DNA of 64,000 nt from Streptomyces sp. PT12. GTDB lineage: Bacteria; Actinomycetota; Actinomycetes; Streptomycetales; Streptomycetaceae. Below are positions 14,585 to 23,565 of the stretch, one piece after another. Position 1 is the stretch's first letter. The number at the start of each line of letters is the position of its first letter. Location of the stretch: NCBI RefSeq assembly GCF_003311645.1, contig NZ_QEST01000129.1:1-64000 (forward strand), in the 5' to 3' direction. The notes below the pieces were generated by a model. That model was given only the letters and a program-made list of their open reading frames with translations, did not search any database and was not told where the DNA came from. Position numbers and translations under genes: made by a program.

Positions 14585-16105
14585 TCAGGCGGTGACGCGG
14601 TCGTCGGGATCGGGGTCGGGGTCAGGGGCGGTGCCGGGCTCGGGGTCGGCGTTCAACGAGTCGATCAGCGCGTCGCGTTCGCCCGTGTTCTCGGGCCGCA
14701 CCAGGCCGATCCCGATGTAGAGGACGAGCGAGGTCAGCAGCGGCAGGCCCACGATGGCGGCCTGGGTGGCGTCCTCCACGATGTAGCGCACGACGTACCA
14801 CACCGCCAGGCCGCCCGCCCATGACGTGATGGCGGCGGTTGGCCCGTTCCTGCGGAACCAGGGCAGCAGCCCCAGCATCAGCGGGATCGAGATCGGGCCC
14901 ATCGTCGCCGCGACCAGCTCGACCACCGTTTCGAGGACGAAGCCCTCGCCCCCGGTGGCGATCGCGATCGTCATGCTGAGGCTGACGAACAGGACGGTCG
15001 TCACACGGGCGAACGTCAGCTGCGCGCGCTCGGTCAGCCGCCTGACCCTGGGGGCGAGCACCGGCGCGATGTCGCGCGTGATGACGGCGGTGATGACGTT
15101 GGAGTCGGAGGCCACCATCGCCATCGTGTGGGAGAAGAAGCCCGCGAGCATCAGGCCGATGAGCCCGGCGGGCAGCAGCTCCTTGGACAGCTCGATATAG
15201 GACTCCTCGCCGTTGGACAGCCCCGGCACGATGAGCGGCGCGGCGATCATGGGCAGGAAGAGGATCAGCGGCCACACCAGCCACAGCGCGCTGGAGAGCA
15301 GCGCCGAGCGGCGCGCGTCGGAGCCTGACGGCGCGGCCATGTAGCGCTGCGCCAGGTTCCACATGCCGCCGTTGTACTCGAAGGTCTTGACGAAGAGGAA
15401 CGCGATGATCAGCCACGTGGTCACGGACCCGGCCACGGGGTCGCCGCGCCCGTCGGGCAGGTCGCCCCACATGGTGAAGGGGAAGTCCGCGCCCAGCTCG
15501 GCCATGACGGCGATGAGCATCGCGATCCCGGCCACCGCCTGGATGACGAACTGGCCCATGTCGGTGAGGACATCGGCCCACAGGCCGCCCACCGTCATAT
15601 AGGCCATCGTGGCGATGCCGGTGAAGATGATGCCCCACTCCAGGGGGATGTCGGCGAAGCCCTGCAACAGGACCGATATCGCGACCCACTTGGCGGCGAT
15701 GTCCACGACCTTGAGCGCGGCGCCGCTGTAGGCGAGGACCTGCTGGGTGGGCAGGTTGTAGCGGCGGGCCAGGTATTCGAGCGGGGACTTGACGTCGTGC
15801 TTGGCGCGCAGCCTGTTCCAGCGGGCGGCCCACAGGAACGCGCCCACGCCGACGCCGAGCCCGATGGTCAGCGGCCACCAGAAGTAGACGGTGATGCCGT
15901 CGTTGTAGGCCACCGCGGCGAAGGCGACGAACATCACCGCGCTGTAGCCGGACATGTGGTGCGAGATCCCCGAAAGCCACCAGGGGATCTTCCCGCGCGC
16001 GACAAAGAAGTCGGCGATGGTGTGCACTCGGTTCTTCGACCACCAGCCGATGGCTACCACCACGAGGAAGTAGCCAGCGACCACGGTCCAGTCCAACGCG
16101 GACAT
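14585..16105 (-). CDS. Sodium:solute symporter (SSS family)
   Basis: 506-residue polytopic permease with about 13 predicted helices, beginning MSALDWTVVAGYFLVVVAIG. The KIPWWLSGISHHMSGYSAVMF segment (about 40-60) resembles the substrate and sodium site region of SGLT/PutP-type carriers, and the large loop around ADVLTDMGQFVIQ is conserved in the family. The tail is acidic and repetitive (Asp-Pro repeats). The ATG at 16105 follows TTAGGAG. It lies 91 bp downstream of the glucarate-dehydratase-like gene on the same strand, so it probably imports an aldarate or related acid for that enzyme. Substrate is inferred from context only. Confidence 0.85.
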   Translation of the reverse strand: MSALDWTVVAGYFLVVVAIGWWSKNRVHTIADFFVARGKIPWWLSGISHHMSGYSAVMFVAFAAVAYNDGITVYFWWPLTIGLGVGVGAFLWAARWNRLRAKHDVKSPLEYLARRYNLPTQQVLAYSGAALKVVDIAAKWVAISVLLQGFADIPLEWGIIFTGIATMAYMTVGGLWADVLTDMGQFVIQAVAGIAMLIAVMAELGADFPFTMWGDLPDGRGDPVAGSVTTWLIIAFLFVKTFEYNGGMWNLAQRYMAAPSGSDARRSALLSSALWLVWPLILFLPMIAAPLIVPGLSNGEESYIELSKELLPAGLIGLMLAGFFSHTMAMVASDSNVITAVITRDIAPVLAPRVRRLTERAQLTFARVTTVLFVSLSMTIAIATGGEGFVLETVVELVAATMGPISIPLMLGLLPWFRRNGPTAAITSWAGGLAVWYVVRYIVEDATQAAIVGLPLLTSLVLYIGIGLVRPENTGERDALIDSLNADPEPGTAPDPDPDPDDRVTA

Positions 16106-16147
16106 CGCGGCTCCTAAGGGGATGCGGGGGGTAACGGGGTCCGGACG

Positions 16148-16192
16148 GGGCTGTGCCGAACAGGGCTGTGCCGAACAGGGCTGTGCCGAACG
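16148..16192. repeat. Three 15-bp tandem repeats between dehydratase and symporter genes
   Basis: The unit GGGCTGTGCCGAACA is repeated three times (16148, 16163, 16178; the last ends CG). The array lies 4 bp beyond the dehydratase stop and 43 bp upstream of the symporter start. It therefore occupies the intercistronic region of a likely operon. Confidence 0.9.
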
Positions 16193-16196
16193 GGGA

Positions 16197-17456
16197 TCAC
16201 CAGTGCGCGCGCTTGGGGACGAAGTCCGGCTCGAACCGCCTGATGTAGGCCGTGTCGTCCCGCCGGGTCAGGCCGCACGCCAGATAGCTCTCGTGCATCG
16301 CCGCCAGGGCGTCCCGGTCGAGCTCGATGCCGAGCCCCGGGCCTTCGGGCAGGGGGACGGCGCCTTCGGTGAAGCGGAGCGCGCCGGGGGCGATCACGTC
16401 CTGCCCGTCCTGCCAGGGGGTGTGGGTGTCGCACGCGTGGCGCAGCCCCGGGGTGGCCGCGGCGAGGTGGGTCATCGCGGCGAGGCTGATGCCCAGGTGG
16501 GAGTTGGAGTGCATGGACAGGGCGAGCCCGAACGTCTCGCACAGCGCCGCCACCTGGCTCGAGCGCACCAGGCCGCCCCAGTAGTGGTGGTCGATCAGCA
16601 GCACGCCGATCGCGCCATGGGCGATGGCGGGGGGCAGGTGGTCATGGGTGACGACGCACATGTTGGTGGCCAGCGGCATGGAGACCTGGGCGGCGACCTC
16701 GGCCATGCCCGCGATCTCGGGCGCGGGGTCCTCCAGATACTCAAGGACCCCTTCGAGTGCCTTGCCGATCCGCACCGAAGTGGCGGGCGTCCAGGCGGCG
16801 TTCGGGTCGATGCGCAGCGGCAGCCCGGGGAACGCGTCGCGCAGCGCGTGGACCGCGTCGGCCTCCTGGTCGGGCGGCAGGACGCCGCCCTTGAGCTTGA
16901 TGGAGCCGAAGCCGTACTCCTCGATGAGCAGGCGGGCCTGGGCGACGACGCCATCGGGGTCGAGCGCGGCGCCGAAGCGGTCGGGCTCGCCCTCGGGGTG
17001 GGCGCCCCACTTGTAGAAGAGGTAGGCGCTGTAGGGGACGGCCTCGCGCACCGGGCCGCCGAGCAGGTCGGCGACGCGGACCCCGGCGGCCTTGCCCTGG
17101 ATGTCGAGGCAGGCCACCTCGAACGCGGCGAACACGGCGTCCACCGTCTTCTGCTGGGAACCCGCGCCGGTGAGGCCGTGCTGATCGGTGACCACATGGC
17201 CGCCGACGGACGCGGCGACGCGGGCGTGGATCTCATGGAGCGCGTGCGGGCGCAGGCCGATCAACTCGGGGGCGGCGGCCCGCAGTCGGTCGAGGTGGGA
17301 GAGGTCCCCATAGGTCTCCCCCAGCCCGTAAAGGCCCTCGTCGGTGACGACCTCGACCACCGTGCGCAGCGCCCATGGCTCGTGCACCCCCATGGCGTTG
17401 AGCAGCGGCGGGTCGCGAAAGGCCACGGGGGTCACATGGATCTCACTGATGCGCAT
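16197..17456 (-). CDS. Enolase-superfamily sugar-acid dehydratase, D-glucarate dehydratase type
   Basis: 419 residues of the mandelate-racemase/glucarate-dehydratase branch. Visible active-site elements are the KxK base in GSIKLKGG (about residue 190), metal-ligand positions in RIDPNAAW and LEDPAPE, the TNMCVVTHDHL loop, and the catalytic His in MHSNSHLGISLAAMTH. The expected product is 5-keto-4-deoxyglucarate from D-glucarate. The ATG at 17456 (MRISEIHVTP) matches family starts. It is followed by a symporter in the same orientation. An imperfect palindrome precedes the start and may bind a GntR- or IclR-type regulator, though none is encoded nearby. Confidence 0.88.
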   Translation of the reverse strand: MRISEIHVTPVAFRDPPLLNAMGVHEPWALRTVVEVVTDEGLYGLGETYGDLSHLDRLRAAAPELIGLRPHALHEIHARVAASVGGHVVTDQHGLTGAGSQQKTVDAVFAAFEVACLDIQGKAAGVRVADLLGGPVREAVPYSAYLFYKWGAHPEGEPDRFGAALDPDGVVAQARLLIEEYGFGSIKLKGGVLPPDQEADAVHALRDAFPGLPLRIDPNAAWTPATSVRIGKALEGVLEYLEDPAPEIAGMAEVAAQVSMPLATNMCVVTHDHLPPAIAHGAIGVLLIDHHYWGGLVRSSQVAALCETFGLALSMHSNSHLGISLAAMTHLAAATPGLRHACDTHTPWQDGQDVIAPGALRFTEGAVPLPEGPGLGIELDRDALAAMHESYLACGLTRRDDTAYIRRFEPDFVPKRAHW

Positions 17457-17464
17457 AGCCCACC

Positions 17465-17480
17465 ATTCACGTATCTGAAT
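17465..17480. promoter_or_regulatory. Inverted repeat upstream of the sugar-acid dehydratase gene
   Basis: ATTCA-N6-TGAAT lies 9 bp upstream of the dehydratase start codon. Half-site spacing fits a dimeric regulator. No regulator gene adjoins, so function is a guess. Confidence 0.35.
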
Positions 17481-17632
17481 TGGGGACAGCCTCATGAACA
17501 GACGTCGCAACGATAGGAGTGCCCCCCGGGCGCGTCAAGGGTCAGGACGCGCCCTCCGCGACGCCCCCGCGACGCCCTCGCGACCCCCTCGCGACGCGCC
17601 CGTCACGCAACGAATCGCCCCGCCACGGGCGT

Positions 17633-20470
17633 TCAGCGGCCCCCGCGCACCGCATCGGCCAGCACCTCGGCGAGGTGCCGCGCCCGGTGGCCGCCGAGCT
17701 GTTCGAGCTGGGTGCGGCACGAGTAGCCGTCGGCCAGCAGCACCGCGTCGGGGGCCGCGCCGCGCACGGCGGGCAGCAGCTGGTCCTCGGCGCAGGCCAC
17801 GGAGATGTCGAAGTGGCCGCGCTCGAAGCCGAAGTTCCCGGCGAGGCCGCAGCAGCCCGCGGTCAACTCCCCGGTGAGTCCGGCGCGCCCGCGCAGTCGG
17901 CGGTCGGCGGCCGTGCCGAGGACCGCGCTCTGGTGGCAGTGGGTCTGCCCGGCCACGGTGCGGTTGATGGGCGGGGGCGCCCAGCCGGGGGCGCACTGTT
18001 CCAGGGTCTCGGCGAACGTCCGCACGCGCGCGGCCAGTCGGGCGGCGCGGGGGTCGCCGGGCAGCAGCTCGGGCAGGTCGGTGCGCAACGCCGCGGCGCA
18101 GGGCGGCTCGAGCACCGTCACGGGCGCGTCGCCCCCGGGCACCCGGTCGAGGGTGCGGCGCAGCACCGAACGCGCCTGGTCGAGCTGCCCTGTGGAGACA
18201 TAGGTGAGCCCGCAGCACACCGCGCGCCCCGGCACCTCGGCCCGCAGCCCGGCCGCCGCCAGCACCTCGACCGCGGCGGAACCCGCCTCGGGCGCCAGGT
18301 GGTTGGTGAAGGTGTCGGGGAACAGCACCACATCGGCCCCGGCGTCCCCTCGCCCGAAGCGCCGCGCGCCCTCCGCCCGCCACCAGCGCGCGAACGAGCG
18401 GCGGGCCAGCGGCGGGATGGGGCGCTCGGGCGCGATGCCGCCCACCCGCTTGGCCAGCGCGGCCAGCGGGCCCACCCGCGCCGCGGCGTTGGCCGGGGAG
18501 GCGAGCCGCAGCGCGGCCGTCAGGGCGAGCCAGCGCGGCAGCCACCCCATCGAGTAGTGCGCCGCGGGCCGCGGCCTGCCCCGGTACGCCTGGTACAGCA
18601 CCTCGGACTTGTAGGTGGCCATGTCCACATGGACCGGGCAGTCGCCGCGGCAGCCCTTGCACGACAGGCACAGGTCCAGGGCCTCGTGCACCTCGGGCGC
18701 GCGCCAGCCGCCCGTGATGACCTCGCCGGTCAGCATCTCGTGCAGCAGCCTGGCCCGCCCTCGCGTGGAGTGCTTCTCCTCCCCCGTCGCCCGGTAGGAA
18801 GGACACATCACCTGCCCCGGACCCGCGGACGTCTCCCGGCACTTGGCGACGCCGACGCAGCGGCGCACGGCCGCGGAGAAGTCGCCTCCGTCGTCCGCGT
18901 AGGCGAACGCCACGGGCCCCGGGCGCTCGGGGAGCCCGGCGAAGCGCAGCTGGGCGTCGAGCGGCGCCGGCCGCACCAGCACCCCGGGGTTGAGGCCGCC
19001 GTCCGGGTCCCACAGCTCCTTGAAGTGGCCGAAGAGGCCGACGAGTTGGTCCCCGTACATGCGCGGAAGCAGCTCCGACCTGGCCAGGCCGTCGCCGTGC
19101 TCGCCCGAGAGCGAACCGCCGTGCGCCACCACGAGATCGGCCAGCTCCCCTGAGAACTCCCTGAAGCGCGCCACCCCTTGGGGTGAGAGCAGGTCGAAGT
19201 CGACGCGGATGTGGATGCAGCCGTCCCCGAAGTGCCCATAGGGCATGCCGCGCAGCCCGTGGTCGCGCAGCAGCCCCCTGAACTCCCGCAAGTACGCGCC
19301 GAGTCGGGCCGGGGGCACCGCGCAGTCCTCCCAACCCGGCCATGCCTCGCCGCCGTCGGGCAGCCGAGTCGCGGTGCCCGAGGCGTCCTCCCGCACCCGC
19401 CACAGCGCGCGCTGGTCGAGCGGGTCGGCGACCACCAGGTGCGCCGTCGTCCCGCCGCCCGCCGCGGCCCGGCACAGCGCGGCGGCGTTGGCCTCGGCCT
19501 CGGCGGTGTGGGCGCCGCCCGTCTCCACGAAGAGCCAGGCCCGGCCGCGCGGCAGGGCGGCGAGCGCCGCCTCGCCCACCAGGTCGGCCGCCATGCCCTC
19601 CACGGTCAGCGGGCCAAGCGGCAGCAGCCCCGCCGCCGCCTCGGCCGCCGCGGACTCGTCGGGGTAGCCGAGCACGGCGAGCGCCCTGGCGGCCGGGGCC
19701 CGCACCAGCCGCACGGTCGCCTCGGTCAGCAGCCCGAGCGTTCCCTCGCTCCCGGTGAACGCCCGCGCCCAGCCCCGCCCCTTCTCCGGCAGCAGCTCGT
19801 CCAGGGCATAGCCCGAGATGCGGCGCGGCAGCTCGGGGAACCCGGTGCGCAGCGCCGCGAGATGGGACCCGACCAGCTCGTCCGCCCCCGCGCCCAGGCG
19901 CTCGGGGCCCGTGAACCCGCCCGCGCCCCTGCCGAGAAGCACGCGCTCGCCCCGGTAGGTGAGGACGTCGAGCGCGTGCACGTTGTCCGCCGTGGTGCCC
20001 CAGGCGACGGAGTGGGAGCCGCACGAGTTGTTGCCGATCATGCCGCCGACCGTGCAGCGGCTGTGCGTCGAGGGATCGGGCCCGAACGTCAGCCCGTGCG
20101 GCGCCGCGGCCTCGCGCAGCGCGTCGCACACGACGCCCGGCTGCACGGTGGCGGTGCCCGCGTCGGGGTCGAGCGCCAGGATCCCGCTCATGTGCCGTGT
20201 GAAGTCGAACACCACGCCCGTGCCCGTCGCCTGGCCCGCGATGCTCGTGCCGCCGCCGCGCGCCACCACGGGAACGCCGCGCTCCGCGCACACCGCGAGG
20301 GCCGCGGCCACGTCGTCGGCGTCGCGCGGGGCGACAACCCCGATCGGCACCCTGCGGTAGTTCGAGGCATCCATCGTGGTCAGCGCCCTGCTGGCCGCGT
20401 CGAACGCCACCTCGCCACGCACCGCGCCGCGCAGCGCGGCGGCCAGCTCGCTCCCGTTGACTGTGTCCAT
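17633..20470 (-). CDS. FAD-linked oxidase / Fe-S / CCG-domain fusion (YdiJ-like D-2-hydroxyacid dehydrogenase)
   Basis: 945-residue fusion. The FAD-binding (PCMH) domain spans about 30-200, with VVARGGGTSIAGQ and TVGGMIGNNSCGSHS. The FAD-oxidase C domain spans about 230-490, with PYGHFGDGCIHIRVDFD. A ferredoxin-like region (about 570-650) carries CVGVAKC and CLSCKGCRGDCP cluster ligands. Two CCG motifs at about 730-920 (CCGLTYVS, CCGLAGNFGFE) resemble heterodisulfide/glycolate oxidase subunits. E. coli YdiJ, of the same architecture, oxidises D-2-hydroxyglutarate; lactate or glycolate are alternatives. The ATG at 20470 replaces a longer track start. It is divergent from the conservon with 210 bp between. 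Confidence 0.88.
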   Translation of the reverse strand: MDTVNGSELAAALRGAVRGEVAFDAASRALTTMDASNYRRVPIGVVAPRDADDVAAALAVCAERGVPVVARGGGTSIAGQATGTGVVFDFTRHMSGILALDPDAGTATVQPGVVCDALREAAAPHGLTFGPDPSTHSRCTVGGMIGNNSCGSHSVAWGTTADNVHALDVLTYRGERVLLGRGAGGFTGPERLGAGADELVGSHLAALRTGFPELPRRISGYALDELLPEKGRGWARAFTGSEGTLGLLTEATVRLVRAPAARALAVLGYPDESAAAEAAAGLLPLGPLTVEGMAADLVGEAALAALPRGRAWLFVETGGAHTAEAEANAAALCRAAAGGGTTAHLVVADPLDQRALWRVREDASGTATRLPDGGEAWPGWEDCAVPPARLGAYLREFRGLLRDHGLRGMPYGHFGDGCIHIRVDFDLLSPQGVARFREFSGELADLVVAHGGSLSGEHGDGLARSELLPRMYGDQLVGLFGHFKELWDPDGGLNPGVLVRPAPLDAQLRFAGLPERPGPVAFAYADDGGDFSAAVRRCVGVAKCRETSAGPGQVMCPSYRATGEEKHSTRGRARLLHEMLTGEVITGGWRAPEVHEALDLCLSCKGCRGDCPVHVDMATYKSEVLYQAYRGRPRPAAHYSMGWLPRWLALTAALRLASPANAAARVGPLAALAKRVGGIAPERPIPPLARRSFARWWRAEGARRFGRGDAGADVVLFPDTFTNHLAPEAGSAAVEVLAAAGLRAEVPGRAVCCGLTYVSTGQLDQARSVLRRTLDRVPGGDAPVTVLEPPCAAALRTDLPELLPGDPRAARLAARVRTFAETLEQCAPGWAPPPINRTVAGQTHCHQSAVLGTAADRRLRGRAGLTGELTAGCCGLAGNFGFERGHFDISVACAEDQLLPAVRGAAPDAVLLADGYSCRTQLEQLGGHRARHLAEVLADAVRGGR

Positions 20471-20680
20471 GGCGGACAGCCTGCCCCCTGCGCACCGGCC
20501 GAGACGTGGTGCCGCACCGGCCCGCTGACGACCGCCAATGTTCGCTTGTGAGCATGAGCAATCACCAACCCGGTCACATTCTTTAGCTGCGCAAGCCACA
20601 AGAGACCGCTAGTGTTTCCGAGTTGACAGGTGCCGCCCAACTCCCGACCGTCCCACTCCCGACCAGAGGTTCCCCGGCTC

Positions 20681-22177
20681 ATGACGGAGCGTCCCCCACT
20701 GCGCCACGCCCTGCTCGCTTTGCTCATCTCGGTGGTCATCACCGGAGCCGGCTGGCTCGGGGCGGTGTACGCGGCCCCTGAGTCCTCCCGAAGAGCACTC
20801 GCCTGGGGCGCGGGCGCCGCCGCGCTCGCCCTGATCGCCGCCGTCGTCACCGCCGTCAGGGGCGTCGGCACGGCCCGCGTGCTGCGCACCAGGCTGGCCG
20901 AGCGCGAGGCCGAGCACGCCGGGGTCCTGGCGGGACGCGAGGCGGAGACCGCCGCGTTCGCCGATCAGACCCTACCCGCGGTCCTCGCCGAGCTGCGCGG
21001 CGGCCTCTCCGCCGACAGCGCGCTCGCCGCCGTGCCGCAGCCGCGCCACGACGCGCACCGCCGCGTGCTGCACGCGGTCGCCCACGAGATCGGCCGCGCC
21101 GAGGCGGGCAAGTCGGCCGCGATGGCCGCGGGCGCCAACGCCGCTGGCCGTGTCCAGGCCCTGGCCACCAGCATGCTGGCCGACCTGCGCGAGATGGAGC
21201 ACCGGCACACCGACGAGACGGTGCTCGGCGACCTGCTGCACCTGGACCACCGCACCGCACAGGTCGGCCGACTCGCCGACAGCATCGCGGTGCTGACGGG
21301 CGCGCGCTCCGGGCGCCGCTGGGGCAAGCCGATCGTGATGGAGTCCATCCTGCGGGGCGCCATGGGCCGCATCGGCGCCTACCAGCGCGTCAGGCTGCAC
21401 TCGGCCGTCGGCGTCTCGATCGCCGGGCACGCCGCCGAGGGCGTCATGCACGCCCTGGCCGAACTCCTTGACAACGCCGCCAACTTCTCGCCGCCCACCG
21501 CCGAAGTCCACGTCTACGCCGAGGAAGTGCCCGCCGGTGTCATCCTCACCGTCGAGGACAGCGGCCTCGTGATGAGCGAGGTCGCGCTGCGCCGCGCCGA
21601 ACGCGCCGTCTCCGGCGAGCCGTTGGACCTCGCCACGCTCTCCGGCACCCGGCTCGGGCTCGCGGTCGTCGGCCAGCTCGCCCGCAAGCACGGCCTCACC
21701 GTGTCGTTCCGCCCCTCGGCGCGCGGCGGCACAGGGGCCCTGCTGATGATCCCCCAGGAGCTCATCAGCCGCCCCAGGGCCACGGCGACCCCGGCCCCGA
21801 CCCCCGTGCGCGCCACGCCCGTTGGGGACGAGGCCGCCCTCGCCCCCGCCGAAGGGGCCACCCCGGCGCCCGAGCGCGACCCCGCGCCGCGCCCCACCGA
21901 CGACCACGCGCCCGCGGCCACCGGCGAGGGCGACGTCGAGTACGGCACGAGCGGCCTGCCCAAGCGCCGCAGGGGACGCACCCTGGCGAACGCCCACCAG
22001 AACGGCACCACCACCAGCACGGCACGGCAGTCGCGGCCGACGACGTCCGCGGCTCACTCCCCGGCGGCGTCAGCCGCCCGCTTCGGCGCGTTCCGCCGCG
22101 CCACGCGGGGCGAGGGCGACACCACGCCCCCGGCGTCCGCCACTTCCCCATCTCCTGCGGAGGACGACACCCCATGA
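20681..22177 (+). CDS. cvnA: Conservon sensor-kinase-like protein CvnA
   Basis: 498 residues. Two N-terminal membrane helices (about 8-30 and 40-62) are followed by a helical linker, a dimerisation segment with His (LLHLDHRT, about 190) and an HATPase domain (N-box ELLDNAANFSPP, about 265-276; G1 altered to DSGLV). A Pro/Ala-rich tail of about 120 residues follows. Conservon proteins form a membrane-associated complex reminiscent of eukaryotic G-protein signalling; CvnA is thought to be the sensor scaffold. The ATG at 20681 sits 12 bp after AGAGG. Its stop overlaps the cvnB start (ATGA), the first of five successive overlaps. Confidence 0.88.
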   Translation: MTERPPLRHALLALLISVVITGAGWLGAVYAAPESSRRALAWGAGAAALALIAAVVTAVRGVGTARVLRTRLAEREAEHAGVLAGREAETAAFADQTLPAVLAELRGGLSADSALAAVPQPRHDAHRRVLHAVAHEIGRAEAGKSAAMAAGANAAGRVQALATSMLADLREMEHRHTDETVLGDLLHLDHRTAQVGRLADSIAVLTGARSGRRWGKPIVMESILRGAMGRIGAYQRVRLHSAVGVSIAGHAAEGVMHALAELLDNAANFSPPTAEVHVYAEEVPAGVILTVEDSGLVMSEVALRRAERAVSGEPLDLATLSGTRLGLAVVGQLARKHGLTVSFRPSARGGTGALLMIPQELISRPRATATPAPTPVRATPVGDEAALAPAEGATPAPERDPAPRPTDDHAPAATGEGDVEYGTSGLPKRRRGRTLANAHQNGTTTSTARQSRPTTSAAHSPAASAARFGAFRRATRGEGDTTPPASATSPSPAEDDTP

Positions 22178-22608
22178 CCGCGGCACCCACCGGAGGTTCG
22201 CTCAGCTGGCTGCTGGAGAGACTTCTGGCCCGAACTCCGGGAGCACGCCACGCCGTTGTGCTCTCCCGCGACGGGCTCAAGCTCTCCTGGACCCCCGAGC
22301 TCTCCGAGGACTCGGCCGACCAGCTCGCCGCGATCTCGTCCGGGATCCAGGCCCTCTCTCAGGGAGCCTCCATCGAGTTCGGCGACGGCAGCGGCGGCGT
22401 GCGCCAGTCCATGACCGAGTTCTACGGGGGCATCCTCTTCATCGTCGAGGCGGGTGAGGGCGCCCACCTGGCGACCGTCGCCGAGGACACGGCCGACGTC
22501 GGCCTCATCGGGCACAACATGATCGAGCTGGTCGAGCAGCTGGGCGACTACCTCAGCACTCCGCCGCGGAAGCCCGAGGAAGGAACCGAAGGCGGCGAAC
22601 GCGGATGA
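22174..22608 (+). CDS. cvnB: Conservon roadblock/LC7 protein CvnB
   Basis: 144-residue roadblock/LC7-fold protein (residues about 10-125: LSWLLERLLARTPGARHAVVLSRDG...). In the MglB-like family these act as GTPase-activating or scaffold partners of the small GTPase encoded three cistrons down (CvnD). The C-terminal 20 residues are Glu/Gly-rich and disordered. Start ATG overlaps the cvnA stop and its own stop overlaps the cvnC start, both as ATGA, implying translational coupling and fixed stoichiometry. Confidence 0.92.
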   Translation: MTAAPTGGSLSWLLERLLARTPGARHAVVLSRDGLKLSWTPELSEDSADQLAAISSGIQALSQGASIEFGDGSGGVRQSMTEFYGGILFIVEAGEGAHLATVAEDTADVGLIGHNMIELVEQLGDYLSTPPRKPEEGTEGGERG

Positions 22609-22970
22609 GCCGCCCAGGCCGGGACGAGGACCCCGACCGGCTCTACATCGTCACCGGAGGCCGCAGCAGGGCCGACACGGACGCGTTCGACCTCGTCACG
22701 CTCGTGGTGGCCGAGTGCGAGCCCGCGCTCGGCATGCAGTCGGAGCACGTCAAGATCCTGCGCATGGCCGAACGCCCCACGGCCGTCGTCGAGATCGCCG
22801 CCGAGCTCCGCCTGCCGGTCTCCATCGTACGCATCCTGCTGGGCGACCTGCTCGCGCTCGGCCGGATCACCGCACGCCACCCGCGCACCGGCGCCGCCCG
22901 CGCGGGCGGCTCGTCCCTGCCCGCCACCGACATCCTTGAGCAGGTACTCGTTGGACTCCGCAACCTCTGA
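22605..22970 (+). CDS. cvnC: Conservon DUF742 protein CvnC
   Basis: 121-residue DUF742 protein with a winged-helix-like core (LVVAECEPALGMQSEHVKIL... VEIAAELRLPVSIVRILLGDLLALG, about 30-95). The biochemical role is unknown; it is the third invariant conservon component and associates with the CvnA/B/D complex in published S. coelicolor interaction work. Its coding sequence overlaps the start of cvnD by 20 bp. Confidence 0.92.
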   Translation: MSRPGRDEDPDRLYIVTGGRSRADTDAFDLVTLVVAECEPALGMQSEHVKILRMAERPTAVVEIAAELRLPVSIVRILLGDLLALGRITARHPRTGAARAGGSSLPATDILEQVLVGLRNL

Positions 22971-23565
22971 CCGCCGCCCCGCCGAGCGGACGCCGCTGAG
23001 CAGATCGGCCGACAACGGCCTCAAGATCGTGATAGTCGGCGGCTTCGGCGTCGGCAAGACCACCATGGTCCGCTCGGTCAGCGACATACGCCCCCTGAAC
23101 ACCGAGGAGGTCATGACCCAGGCGGGAGAGGGCATCGACGACCCGTCCGCCGTGCGCGGCAAGACCTCCACGACCGTGGCGTTCGACTTCGGGCGCATCG
23201 GCCTCGACGAGCGAACGGTGCTCTACCTCTTCGGCGCCCCCGGGCAGGAACGCTTCTGGTTCCTGTGGGACCGGCTCTTCGCCGGGACGCTCGGCGCCGT
23301 CGTCCTCGTCGACACCCGGCGCCTGGCCGACTCCTGGTACGCCATCGACCGGCTCGAACACCATGGGACCCCGTTCATCGTGGCCCGCAACGACTTCGGC
23401 GGCCCCGCCCACACGGGCGAGCAGGTCCGCGACGCGCTCGACCTGCCCGCGCACATCCCGCTGATCGACTGCGACGCCAGGTCGCGGGAGTCGAGCAAGG
23501 CCGTCCTGATCACGCTCGTCGAACACCTCCACGCCCTCTCCTCCGCCCAGGAGACCCACCCGTGA
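22951..23565 (+). CDS. cvnD: Conservon small GTPase CvnD
   Basis: 204-residue MglA/Ras-like GTPase: P-loop GGFGVGKTT (about 25-33), switch-I Thr in GKTSTTVAFDFG, a DxxG-equivalent changed to FGAPGQERF (as in other CvnD proteins), and a base-recognition site altered to ARNDFGG rather than NKxD. I chose TTG at 22951 (LDSATSDRRP), the position usual for this protein and preceded by AGCAGG, over TTG at 22936. It overlaps cvnC by 20 bp, and its stop overlaps the P450 start (GTGA). Probably switches between membrane complex and cytosol. Confidence 0.9.
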   Translation: MDSATSDRRPAERTPLSRSADNGLKIVIVGGFGVGKTTMVRSVSDIRPLNTEEVMTQAGEGIDDPSAVRGKTSTTVAFDFGRIGLDERTVLYLFGAPGQERFWFLWDRLFAGTLGAVVLVDTRRLADSWYAIDRLEHHGTPFIVARNDFGGPAHTGEQVRDALDLPAHIPLIDCDARSRESSKAVLITLVEHLHALSSAQETHP

